Assembly: GCA_016795485.1 (NCBI GenBank)
Contig: JAEUHM010000032.1
Location: forward strand, 35,858 to 99,857
Reading direction: 5' to 3'
DNA from: Verrucomicrobiaceae bacterium
Lineage (GTDB): Bacteria; Verrucomicrobiota; Verrucomicrobiia; Verrucomicrobiales; Verrucomicrobiaceae
DNA: 64,000 nt
A program made the position numbers and the translations under genes. Each line of letters opens with the position of its first letter. Position 1 is the stretch's first letter. The notes beneath the pieces were generated by a model. The model had not been told where the DNA came from, searched no databases, and was given only the letters and a program-made list of their open reading frames with translations. Below are positions 43,178 to 50,476 of this stretch, piece after piece.

Positions 43178-44962
43178 CTACTCGAACGCTGCTTTGCTCA
43201 AGAAAGTCACCCGCTGATTGGTGAGGGGATGGACAAAGCTCAGCTCAGCAGAGTGCAGGCACAGCGGGGCGGACTCTGTTGATAGCGTCTCTGCGGTGGT
43301 AGCCATTTTGCCGTCCGTGAGATAAACAGGATCTCCAACGATCGGGTGGCCGCAGTGCCAGGCGTGTAGCCTGATCTGGTTGGTGCGCCCAGTGACTGGG
43401 ATAGCTTCGAGAAGAGACGTGCCATCATTATCTCGGCGGATGACGCGAAACTGTGTCTCAGCGTCTTGCCCGGCTGATTCGTCGATGACTCGGACTTTAC
43501 CGCCATCGGTCTGCACTCCAACGGGTGCTGAGCAGGTGAAGGTTTCGGTCTGCGGGTGACCATGAACACGCAAGACATAGCGCTTTTGCACTTTTCCCTC
43601 AGCAAACTGAGGCTGAAGTCTGCCAGCCATGCGTGCAGTGCGGCAGAAGACGACTACGCCACTCGTATCGGCATCCAAACGATGAGAAGGCCGGGGCTTC
43701 TCCGGTGCGTAAGCTTCATGCAGCATCCACTGAAGGGTGTTGCGATGAAAACGGCCACCAGGATGCATCGGAAGAGGTGCAGGTTTGTCGACAACGATAA
43801 TCGCAGCGTCTTCGTGGAGGATGCGGATGTTAGCATTCACCGACGGCTCGACATTGTCAGGGAACCGATGCAACACGCGTTGGCCGGCGCGAACGATCAA
43901 GTCTGGCTTGAGAGACGCACGGTCGTCATTCACGAGTCGATCTTTGGCGAACTCACTCATCCAGTAGTCGCTCTGGACGTGCGGCATGATGGCGAGCAAG
44001 GCATCGATCAATCTCATGCCATCGCAACGCTCTGGGATGTTGAGTGGCTTGAAGTTGTCGTAAGGAACGCTGCCGGGCAGGGGATTGGCGATCTTGGAAA
44101 GGAGTTCCTGGTGATGACGAAGGGACTCGGCCTGCTGCTCTTCGTTGGTTTTGAAGCAGAACGGGCAGGACTTGCCTTCGACGTATCGATTGTCAGCCTG
44201 ATCTTCGCCTGACAATGGTGTTTGGCAAACGAAGCACTGGATGCTGTCCGTTTCTGCCAGAGCTGGGTCAACTCCCACTCGTTGGTCGAAGACGAAACAC
44301 TCGCCGTCGTAGTGATCGCCCCCGATTTCCTCGAAATACTTCAAAATGCCACCATCGAGCTGGTAGATGTTTTTGAAGCCCTCCATCTCCATGAATGGGC
44401 CTGCTTTCTCACAACGAATGCCGCCTGTGCAGAACATGACGATGGGTTGGTCCTTCATTTCCGGTGGAAGTTGCCGAACTGCCGCCGGGAAATCACGAAA
44501 ATGGTCGACGCCAATCGGCAAAGCATGGCGGAAAGTGCCGAGTTTCACTTCATAGTCGTTCCTAGTGTCCAAAAGGGTGACCGGGCGCCCCTCATCTAGC
44601 CATTGTTTCAGTTCGGCAGCCTTGAGCTTTGGCGAGGTGTGTTTGGATGGGTCTACACCATCCACGCCGAACGCAATGATCTCCTTTTTGATGCGCACTA
44701 GCATTCGGCGAAACGGTTGGTGGTCACTGTCGCTGTATTTTGGAGCCAGATCGGCGAGACCCGGAATACTCCGGATGTGCTGAACCATCGAATCGATCGA
44801 TTCACGGGGACCTGCCAAGAAGACATTGATGCCCTCAGGGCTGATCAAAATGGTTCCCTTGAGCTTGAGGGCATTGGCCCGGCCAAGCAGGTCCTCACGC
44901 AGTGATTTGAGGTCAGAAAGCGGGGCAAACTTGTAGCAAGAGATGTTGGCGACAGCGGGCAT
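43178..44962 (-). CDS. trhO: TrhO-type rhodanese tRNA hydroxylase fused to RluA-family pseudouridine synthase
   Basis: A 594-aa two-enzyme fusion. The N-terminal part (1 to about 275) is TrhO/YceA: the acylphosphatase-like start, KGTILISPEGIN, then a rhodanese domain with LLDTRNDYE and the catalytic loop FCTGGIRCEKAG (Cys178), then two CxxC pairs (243-246, 266-269) typical of the zinc-like tail. The C-terminal part (about 300-594) is an RluA-type pseudouridine synthase with VVDKPAPLPMHPGG, the catalytic HRLDADTSG (Asp430) and GRTNQIRLHAWHCGHPIVGD. TrhO forms 5-hydroxyuridine at tRNA U34; RluA enzymes isomerise uridine in rRNA or tRNA. The fusion suggests the two modify the same or linked RNA. 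No frameshift is seen at the junction. Confidence 0.9.
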   Translation of the reverse strand: MPAVANISCYKFAPLSDLKSLREDLLGRANALKLKGTILISPEGINVFLAGPRESIDSMVQHIRSIPGLADLAPKYSDSDHQPFRRMLVRIKKEIIAFGVDGVDPSKHTSPKLKAAELKQWLDEGRPVTLLDTRNDYEVKLGTFRHALPIGVDHFRDFPAAVRQLPPEMKDQPIVMFCTGGIRCEKAGPFMEMEGFKNIYQLDGGILKYFEEIGGDHYDGECFVFDQRVGVDPALAETDSIQCFVCQTPLSGEDQADNRYVEGKSCPFCFKTNEEQQAESLRHHQELLSKIANPLPGSVPYDNFKPLNIPERCDGMRLIDALLAIMPHVQSDYWMSEFAKDRLVNDDRASLKPDLIVRAGQRVLHRFPDNVEPSVNANIRILHEDAAIIVVDKPAPLPMHPGGRFHRNTLQWMLHEAYAPEKPRPSHRLDADTSGVVVFCRTARMAGRLQPQFAEGKVQKRYVLRVHGHPQTETFTCSAPVGVQTDGGKVRVIDESAGQDAETQFRVIRRDNDGTSLLEAIPVTGRTNQIRLHAWHCGHPIVGDPVYLTDGKMATTAETLSTESAPLCLHSAELSFVHPLTNQRVTFLSKAAFE

Positions 44963-45010
44963 GGAGCAGTCGCATCGTTGGGCGGCAAGAATGCTGCGGT
45001 CAACGAAATA

Positions 45011-45847
45011 TCATCGTCTCCGCTTGCCGATTAATGCGCAAAGTCCGGCCAGGACAAGGATCACGCGGGAAGGTTCCGGTGCATGAATGGCCAGACCACC
45101 GCCGCCGGGCGCGGGCATGCCTGCACCCCAGTTGCTTGCTGAGGTAATCGCCGCCAACCATTCAGCTTTGCTGCCGGTCGAGTTTTGGAGGGCAAGGATC
45201 GACGGTGAGCTGAGGTTCAGGCCCCAGGCTGAGTTATTTCCCTCGGGGTCACCATGAGCAAACAGGTCGGTCTGGAGGAATGCGGTGTTGTCTTCCATCG
45301 AGAGGCCTGGAGGGATGGCTCCGTCATAGATGTCTTCGGAGTCACTCCAGGTGGCGAACTCCGAACTGCCGAAGTGCATGGCATAGATAAAGTTGGTCGG
45401 GTTAGCCAAAGGATTGTTGGCCAAACCTTGGAAAATGTAGATCTGATCACTGACGTTATCCAAGGCTAGTTGCGAGAATGCAGCTATACCGCCAACTTGG
45501 CCAGATATGAGCCCAGAAGTGTTCCAAGACCATGACGAGTTGCTGATGGTGGATGAAATGACCGTGCCGGGGGCAATGTGCTCAGTGACGGTGAGTTGAA
45601 TGATCGATTCGTTTCCTGCTCCCTGGGCGGGGTGGGCTCCGTTGAATGAGTTGGAGAGGTTTGACCAGCCATTGTTGGTCAAGTAGATCACCTCGCCTGC
45701 CTGTATATGCTCTGTGGCGACCAGCGAGAAGCTGTCTTGGAAGTCATTGTAGCCAATCACGGCGATCCCTCCTGCGGTGACGGCGGCATTCAGGGGTAAA
45801 GCGGACGCGCCAACCATTAAAACCATCGAGAGTATATTAGTTTTCAT
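45011..45847 (-). CDS. PEP-CTERM sorting-domain protein
   Basis: A 278-aa exported protein. A signal peptide (residues 1-21, ALPLNAA) precedes a beta-rich domain (about 25-240; GGIAVIGYNDFQDSFSLV, EVIYLTNNGWS) shared with many uncharacterised surface proteins. The C-terminus has the tripartite PEP-CTERM sorting signal: APEPSR, a hydrophobic stretch (VILVLAGLCALIG) and KRRR, the target of exosortase. No exosortase lies in the window. The protein is probably exported and attached to or released from the outer surface with exopolysaccharide. The upstream DNA is strikingly AT-rich compared with its surroundings. Confidence 0.88.
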   Translation of the reverse strand: MKTNILSMVLMVGASALPLNAAVTAGGIAVIGYNDFQDSFSLVATEHIQAGEVIYLTNNGWSNLSNSFNGAHPAQGAGNESIIQLTVTEHIAPGTVISSTISNSSWSWNTSGLISGQVGGIAAFSQLALDNVSDQIYIFQGLANNPLANPTNFIYAMHFGSSEFATWSDSEDIYDGAIPPGLSMEDNTAFLQTDLFAHGDPEGNNSAWGLNLSSPSILALQNSTGSKAEWLAAITSASNWGAGMPAPGGGGLAIHAPEPSRVILVLAGLCALIGKRRR

Positions 45848-45854
45848 GATAGTA

Positions 45855-45890
45855 CTTTAATACAGATATTCAATAATAAGACAATGTCAA
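45855..45890 (-). promoter_or_regulatory. Candidate promoter of the PEP-CTERM gene
   Basis: On the minus strand a perfect TTGACA (45885-45890) lies 38 bases upstream of the ATG in an AT-rich stretch. Several -10-like sequences follow (for example TATTAA at 45858-45863), but none at an ideal 17-bp spacing, so the transcription start would fall very close to the start codon. It is weak evidence beyond the -35 match. Confidence 0.3.
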
Positions 45891-45987
45891 TAATTGAGTA
45901 TCAAAAATGATCAAGAGATGCCCATTTTGTTTTCAGGCTGGAAGCGGAGGGAGTTCGCGGCTCCGCCAATCAACGAGACAGCCGCAC

Positions 45988-46021
45988 AAAAAAGGCGGGA
46001 CCCGATGGCACGGGCCCCGCC
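45988..46021 (-). terminator. Intrinsic terminator after the Gfo/Idh operon
   Basis: An 11-bp stem with one mismatch (GGCGGGACCCG at 45994-46004, CGGGCCCCGCC at 46011-46021, 6-nt loop) is followed on the minus strand by six T. It lies 36 bases past the stop of the 374-aa oxidoreductase gene and ends that two-gene unit. Confidence 0.82.
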
Positions 46022-46057
46022 TGAGAGAAGAGTTGGTTGGCTACCTTTTAGTTCTGC

Positions 46058-47182
46058 TCAGCTCAGCGTCTCCTTCGGTAGGTGCTTCAGCGCGCCGCCT
46101 TCCAGGGCACTTTGGTGGGCAAGGATGCCGGTGCAGGTCCAGTTTGCACTTTGCTTTGCATTTGGGAACGGCTGGCGGTTCTCGAAGAGGGCCATGGCGA
46201 ACTCATGGGCCAAATGAGGGTGAGATCCGCCATGCCCTGCTCCTTGTGTGAAGCTCAGGTGCTGATTGTCATCTGAATCGTAGACTCCTTTGGTCGTGTA
46301 GCGCTGGATCGATTCTGGAAGTCGCTCTGCAAAGTCCGGGCAGGTGATCTCACTGGGGATCTCTGGCTCGGGTTTCTTAGCGGTGTGCAAGATCAGTGGT
46401 TGGTGCTCGACTAGGGGCCACTCGACAGACTGGCTGCTGCCATAGACATCGATCGACTCCCGATACTGCCTTGCCGTGTCAAAGAGGGAGCGGATGATGC
46501 GGCAAGTGAGGTCCGAGTTCTTTACCTTGATGTGGGCTGTCTCGACGGCAAAAGGCGAGTTGTAGCAGGGGATCAGCTCATCGCGGATCGTGCCAGAGCC
46601 AAAGCAGGACACATATTCAGCGTCTCCAGCGGCCAGTCCAAGAACTGGTCCAACGCAATGAGTGGCGTAGTGCATCGGGGGGAGGCCTGGCCAGTAGTTT
46701 GGCCATCCGTCCATGTCTTGTTGATGAGAAGCCTGGATAAACTGAACTTTGCCCAGCTTGCCCTCGTCACGGAGCTGCTTCATGAACAAATACTCGCGGG
46801 CGTAGACAACGGTCTCCATCATCATGTAGAGAAGACCAGTTTCCTGAGTGAGTTTGATGATCTCCAGGCATTCGTCGATGCTGGTCGCCATCGGAACGGT
46901 ACAAGCCACGTGCTTGCCTGCTTTGAGGGCCGCGATGGACATCCAACCGTGGTCGGGAATAGGTGAGTTGATGTGAACGGCGTCCACCTTTGGGTCTGCG
47001 AGGACTTCGTTGTAGTCGGTGTAGCGAACATCCACACCCCAGTGATCACCGCACTCCTTGAGTTTGTCAGGATTTCGCTGGCAGATAGCGTAGCACGTGG
47101 TGTGGGGATGCTTTTGCCAAATCGGAATGAACTCCGCTCCGAAACCGAGGCCGACAACGGCGATGTTGAACTTCTTGCTCAT
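46058..47182 (-). CDS. Gfo/Idh/MocA family oxidoreductase
   Basis: A 374-aa NAD(P)-dependent dehydrogenase of the glucose-fructose oxidoreductase/inositol dehydrogenase family. The Rossmann fold starts at residue 5 (NIAVVGLGFGAEFIPIW); VHINSPIPDHGWMSIAALKAGKHVACTVP carries the nucleotide-site strand, with CTVP in place of the usual EKP. The C-terminal alpha/beta domain runs from about 135 to 374. There is no signal peptide, so it is cytoplasmic and probably oxidises a sugar or inositol derivative. It follows the Tat-exported paralogue by 69 bp and is closed by the terminator at 45988-46021. Confidence 0.88.
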   Translation of the reverse strand: MSKKFNIAVVGLGFGAEFIPIWQKHPHTTCYAICQRNPDKLKECGDHWGVDVRYTDYNEVLADPKVDAVHINSPIPDHGWMSIAALKAGKHVACTVPMATSIDECLEIIKLTQETGLLYMMMETVVYAREYLFMKQLRDEGKLGKVQFIQASHQQDMDGWPNYWPGLPPMHYATHCVGPVLGLAAGDAEYVSCFGSGTIRDELIPCYNSPFAVETAHIKVKNSDLTCRIIRSLFDTARQYRESIDVYGSSQSVEWPLVEHQPLILHTAKKPEPEIPSEITCPDFAERLPESIQRYTTKGVYDSDDNQHLSFTQGAGHGGSHPHLAHEFAMALFENRQPFPNAKQSANWTCTGILAHQSALEGGALKHLPKETLS

Positions 47183-47251
47183 AATAGATCAGTGATTTTT
47201 GACAGGCGATGGCATGAGGTGAAATGACGACTTTTTAGCGAAATCGGACAA

Positions 47252-48427
47252 TCATTGCCAGATTTCTAGCGGGTGACTGCGGCTTCTGAGCGGCAAGGAA
47301 ACGAGTGAACCGTTGGCAACGTGGCTGGCAAAGACGCCAAAAGTCATCTCCATGACGATGCGAGCATCCTCTCCTGAGCAGAGGGGCTGTCGATTTGCCT
47401 TGATCGCTTCCAGAAGGTCGATGGCGGCGATTCGATGGTCATTGACCTGGGCGAAAATCGTCGGATCGGGCTCGGGTTTCCCTACACCGGCCGTCGAAAT
47501 GGGAATCCACTCTTTGGTGCCTTTCGACGGAGACGATGGATTGCCAGGAAGAAGTTGGGCCGTGGGATTGGTGTCCATCCGCAGATCAATTAGTCCTTTT
47601 GTGCCAACGATGTGCACACCAAAGCCTGCGGACTTCTCTCCAGCAGAACGAATCGAGGTGAATCTACCGCAGAGCCCATTTTCAAATCTGAACTGGGCAT
47701 GAATCTCATCCCCTAAGAGAGGCCCGAGGCCCTCAGCGCCCGGCTTGAGATGCTCTTTGGTCGCCAAAGACCCACCTTGATAAATACTGGCAGAGCAAGA
47801 CAACGGCTTTCCTCCCAAAGTGTGCATCACGTTGAAAAGATGCGAGCCGAGCACCCACATATCTTCTGATCCGCCGCGCTGATCTTCCTTTCCACGAGCC
47901 CGATATTCTAAAACTCGGCCGATTTCGCCTGCATCGATGAGTTTTTTCACCGTAGCCAGGACAGGTTGGTAGCGATTGCGGTGGGCGACAGCGAGCTTGG
48001 TGTTCGACTGGGAGCAAGCGGCAGTCACCTCATCGGCCTCGGCGAGCGTCCTACAGAACGGTTTCTCGATATAGATACCACGCAGGCCGGCCTTAGAGGC
48101 CGCGACAATCATGTCGCGGTGCTGATCAATGTGACGCGGGCCTATTGCGACGATCTCCGGCTTCACTTCAGCCAGCATGTGAGTGTAGTCGGAGTAACCC
48201 TTTTCGATCCCCAAGCGCTTCTTTGCATCGGCAAGGCCCGTTGGAGCACCATCGGCTACCGCAACCACCTCAAAGAGCTCCGGAAGCCGTTGCCACATCG
48301 TATCGAGACCGTGCCCGTAGTTTCCGCGCCCTGTGTGGCCAATGATGGCCACCCTCGTGCGTTGGGTGGCTCCTTGAGCGGCCACTGCGGCTGTTGTGGC
48401 AGAGAGAATGAAGTGTCGGCGGTTCAT
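47252..48427 (-). CDS. Tat-exported Gfo/Idh/MocA family oxidoreductase
   Basis: A 391-aa oxidoreductase of the same family as its neighbour but with a twin-arginine-type signal (MNRRHFILSATTAAVAAQG) before the Rossmann motif VAIIGHTGRGNYG. The catalytic-site motif is YIEKPFCRTLAEADEV, with the EKP lysine. The C-terminal domain extends to about residue 380. Tat-exported Gfo/Idh proteins are common in Planctomycetes and Verrucomicrobia, which export them with bound cofactor. It is likely the first gene of a unit with the cytoplasmic paralogue, possibly for successive steps on one sugar. It is divergent from the hydroxyacid dehydrogenase gene. Confidence 0.87.
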   Translation of the reverse strand: MNRRHFILSATTAAVAAQGATQRTRVAIIGHTGRGNYGHGLDTMWQRLPELFEVVAVADGAPTGLADAKKRLGIEKGYSDYTHMLAEVKPEIVAIGPRHIDQHRDMIVAASKAGLRGIYIEKPFCRTLAEADEVTAACSQSNTKLAVAHRNRYQPVLATVKKLIDAGEIGRVLEYRARGKEDQRGGSEDMWVLGSHLFNVMHTLGGKPLSCSASIYQGGSLATKEHLKPGAEGLGPLLGDEIHAQFRFENGLCGRFTSIRSAGEKSAGFGVHIVGTKGLIDLRMDTNPTAQLLPGNPSSPSKGTKEWIPISTAGVGKPEPDPTIFAQVNDHRIAAIDLLEAIKANRQPLCSGEDARIVMEMTFGVFASHVANGSLVSLPLRSRSHPLEIWQ

Positions 48428-48508
48428 GTGAAATCGAAACGAGGTTGGTTGAGGCTTTCGTGCTACGGGTTTGCGTCATTCGAGGGACCGTGCAAGAGAT
48501 CGCGCATC

Positions 48509-49474
48509 ATGAAGATCGTTTTTCTCGATGCATTTACCGCAAATCCTGGCGACCTGAGTTGGTCGGAGTTTGAGTCTCTCGGCCAGTGCGAGGTATATGA
48601 TCGGTCGCTGGGGAAGGAGACGGTTCTTCAGCGAGCAGCGGATGCTGAAGTCGTCATCACCAACAAAGCAGTGCTGTCCGCAGAGATCATCCACGCGCTA
48701 CCGAAACTGCGATACATTGGAGTCATTGCTACAGGCTACAATGTTGTCGATACCGCTGCGGCTGCCCAGAAGGGCATCGTTGTCACCAATGTTCCAGGAT
48801 ACTCGTCGGCAAGTGTGGCTCAGGCCGTTTTCGCACTCCTGTTGGAACTAACAAACAGCACCGGTGAACTCGCGACAGCTGTAAATGCAGGGCGTTGGCA
48901 GGCTTGCGATGACTTTTGCTTCTGGGACAAGCAGATGATCGAGCTACACGGCCTGACGATGGGCTTGATCGGCTTGGGCGATATTGGCACAGCTGTAGCC
49001 CGCATAGCGCAGTCGTTTGGCATGAAGGTAAGGGCCGCTCGTCGTACCTGGGCTGTTCCGCCTCCAGAGGGAGTGGAGCCCTGCTCAATTGATGAGATTT
49101 TTGGCACCTCAGATGTCGTGAGCCTGCACTGTCCACTCACCGATGACACCAAGGCGATCGTGGGTTCACGCACGCTCGGAATGATGAAATCCTCTGCTTA
49201 CCTCATCAACACCGCGCGCGGCCCACTCGTGGACGAAGCGGCGTTAGCAACGGCGCTCAACGATGGCACAATCGCTGGTGCCGGGCTGGACGTTCTATCT
49301 TTGGAGCCGCCGAAGGCAGGCAATGTGCTCATCGGTGCGCGCAACTGCATCATTACGCCGCACGTAGCGTGGGCGAGCCGTGCGTCACGCGGTAGATTGA
49401 TCGCACTCGCTGCTCAGAATGTCCGAAGATGGCTCAGTGGTGATGCGATCAACGTGGTCAACGGCATCACTTAA
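48509..49474 (+). CDS. D-2-hydroxyacid dehydrogenase
   Basis: A 321-aa NAD(P)H-dependent reductase of the D-isomer 2-hydroxyacid dehydrogenase family. The start is ATG 48509, which begins MKIVFLDAF; the frame is open far upstream but that stretch lies opposite the Gfo/Idh gene. The nucleotide-binding motif is GLIGLGDIGTAVARIAQSFG. Catalytic residues are Arg in NTARGPLVDEAAL, Glu in LSLEPP and His in ITPHVAWAS. The layout resembles glyoxylate/hydroxypyruvate reductase or glycerate dehydrogenase (HprA-like). Its end overlaps the convergent TraB-like gene by eight bases. Confidence 0.9.
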   Translation: MKIVFLDAFTANPGDLSWSEFESLGQCEVYDRSLGKETVLQRAADAEVVITNKAVLSAEIIHALPKLRYIGVIATGYNVVDTAAAAQKGIVVTNVPGYSSASVAQAVFALLLELTNSTGELATAVNAGRWQACDDFCFWDKQMIELHGLTMGLIGLGDIGTAVARIAQSFGMKVRAARRTWAVPPPEGVEPCSIDEIFGTSDVVSLHCPLTDDTKAIVGSRTLGMMKSSAYLINTARGPLVDEAALATALNDGTIAGAGLDVLSLEPPKAGNVLIGARNCIITPHVAWASRASRGRLIALAAQNVRRWLSGDAINVVNGIT

Positions 49475-50327
49475 CCGTCCAGGCTGGTAGCCAAGTCGAG
49501 CCAATCTTTTTCCAGCCCGCCTTTAGCAAGCGCGACTCCATGTCAGGCAGGTGTGCTGCACCGTAGAATATCCCCAGCTTCTTTTTGCCCGCGGACACCT
49601 CCTTCGCTAGCACCTCCAGAGCGGTTTTGTTTCGCTCCCCGATGATGACAGAACCGTCAGGGCCCTCTATGCCAGAGATTAGAGCTTCAATTTGATCAAA
49701 CTGAGCTCCGATGATGCGCTTCAAGTCATTGGCCGAGCCACCCTTGATGAGAAGTGCCAGCAATTGAATGAGATCGGGTTGCGGTGCCAATTTGCCTTGG
49801 GCTTCAAGATCTGCCTGAACGAGCATCGCCTTCATCATCAGCCCAAGAAACGATTCTTGTTTCTGCTTTTTCAGTTCTTGAAACTTCTGCAAGCTCACAT
49901 CGGCATGCACAAAATTGTTGGGCGTGTAGTCCACCTCCTCCATCTGTGAAGAAAGAGCCAAAGTCCGCTGCATGGTTTCATGGAGCTGTCCAACCCAGGC
50001 TAAACTGGATGAGTCGCGTGCCTTGGCGCGAGATTCCCTTTCCTTACTAGTCTTTGGCACTGGCCCCCCCACCATCTCATAGAGCAAGGCATCATAGTTC
50101 TTGAAGCGCTGGTTCAGGTCCTCGTAATAGACTTTGTCGGCAATGTGCACCGCGCCGATAAGATCCAACTTCCGCCCATCAGCGCGTTCAAAATGTCCAA
50201 TCGCTGTATCCAGCGATGACTGATTCGCGCCCTCAACCCAACGCACATAGTTCGCCGTCGAGCCAGACTTCTCCTGGCCCAAAAGAAGGCCAGATATGAG
50301 AAAGCTAAAAAGAAAAAGGACACGCAT
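49467..50327 (-). CDS. TraB/GumN (Tiki-like) family exported protein
   Basis: A 286-aa protein from ATG 50327 (MRVLFLFSF), which gives a clean signal peptide (to about residue 17, GLLLGQ); the frame opens at 50354. The two conserved elements of the TraB/PrgY/GumN family are visible: LIGAVHIADKVYYEDLN with LYEMVGG near the N-terminus, and GIFYGAAHLPDMESRLLKAGW near the C-terminus. Eukaryotic Tiki members are metalloproteases that use the paired GxxH and E motifs, so a periplasmic peptidase is plausible. The central 100 residues are helical. The gene stands alone between the hydroxyacid dehydrogenase and polA. Confidence 0.82.
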   Translation of the reverse strand: MRVLFLFSFLISGLLLGQEKSGSTANYVRWVEGANQSSLDTAIGHFERADGRKLDLIGAVHIADKVYYEDLNQRFKNYDALLYEMVGGPVPKTSKERESRAKARDSSSLAWVGQLHETMQRTLALSSQMEEVDYTPNNFVHADVSLQKFQELKKQKQESFLGLMMKAMLVQADLEAQGKLAPQPDLIQLLALLIKGGSANDLKRIIGAQFDQIEALISGIEGPDGSVIIGERNKTALEVLAKEVSAGKKKLGIFYGAAHLPDMESRLLKAGWKKIGSTWLPAWTVK

Positions 50328-50476
50328 GCGCAAAAAGTAACAGATATTCGTCAAGTTGCCGGACTATTCGCGCCTGGTCGGCTGTTACCTTGAGTGACTG
50401 GTCTTCCGTGGTCGATTGCCAAGACGAAGCGAGCTGAGTTTCAATGTGGCAACCAACCTAAGACGGCAATAGACAC

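Noticed and set aside
47966..48508. N-terminal extension of the 2-hydroxyacid dehydrogenase frame
   Set aside because: It lies antisense to the Tat-exported oxidoreductase, and the family N-terminus MKIVFLDAF begins at 48509.
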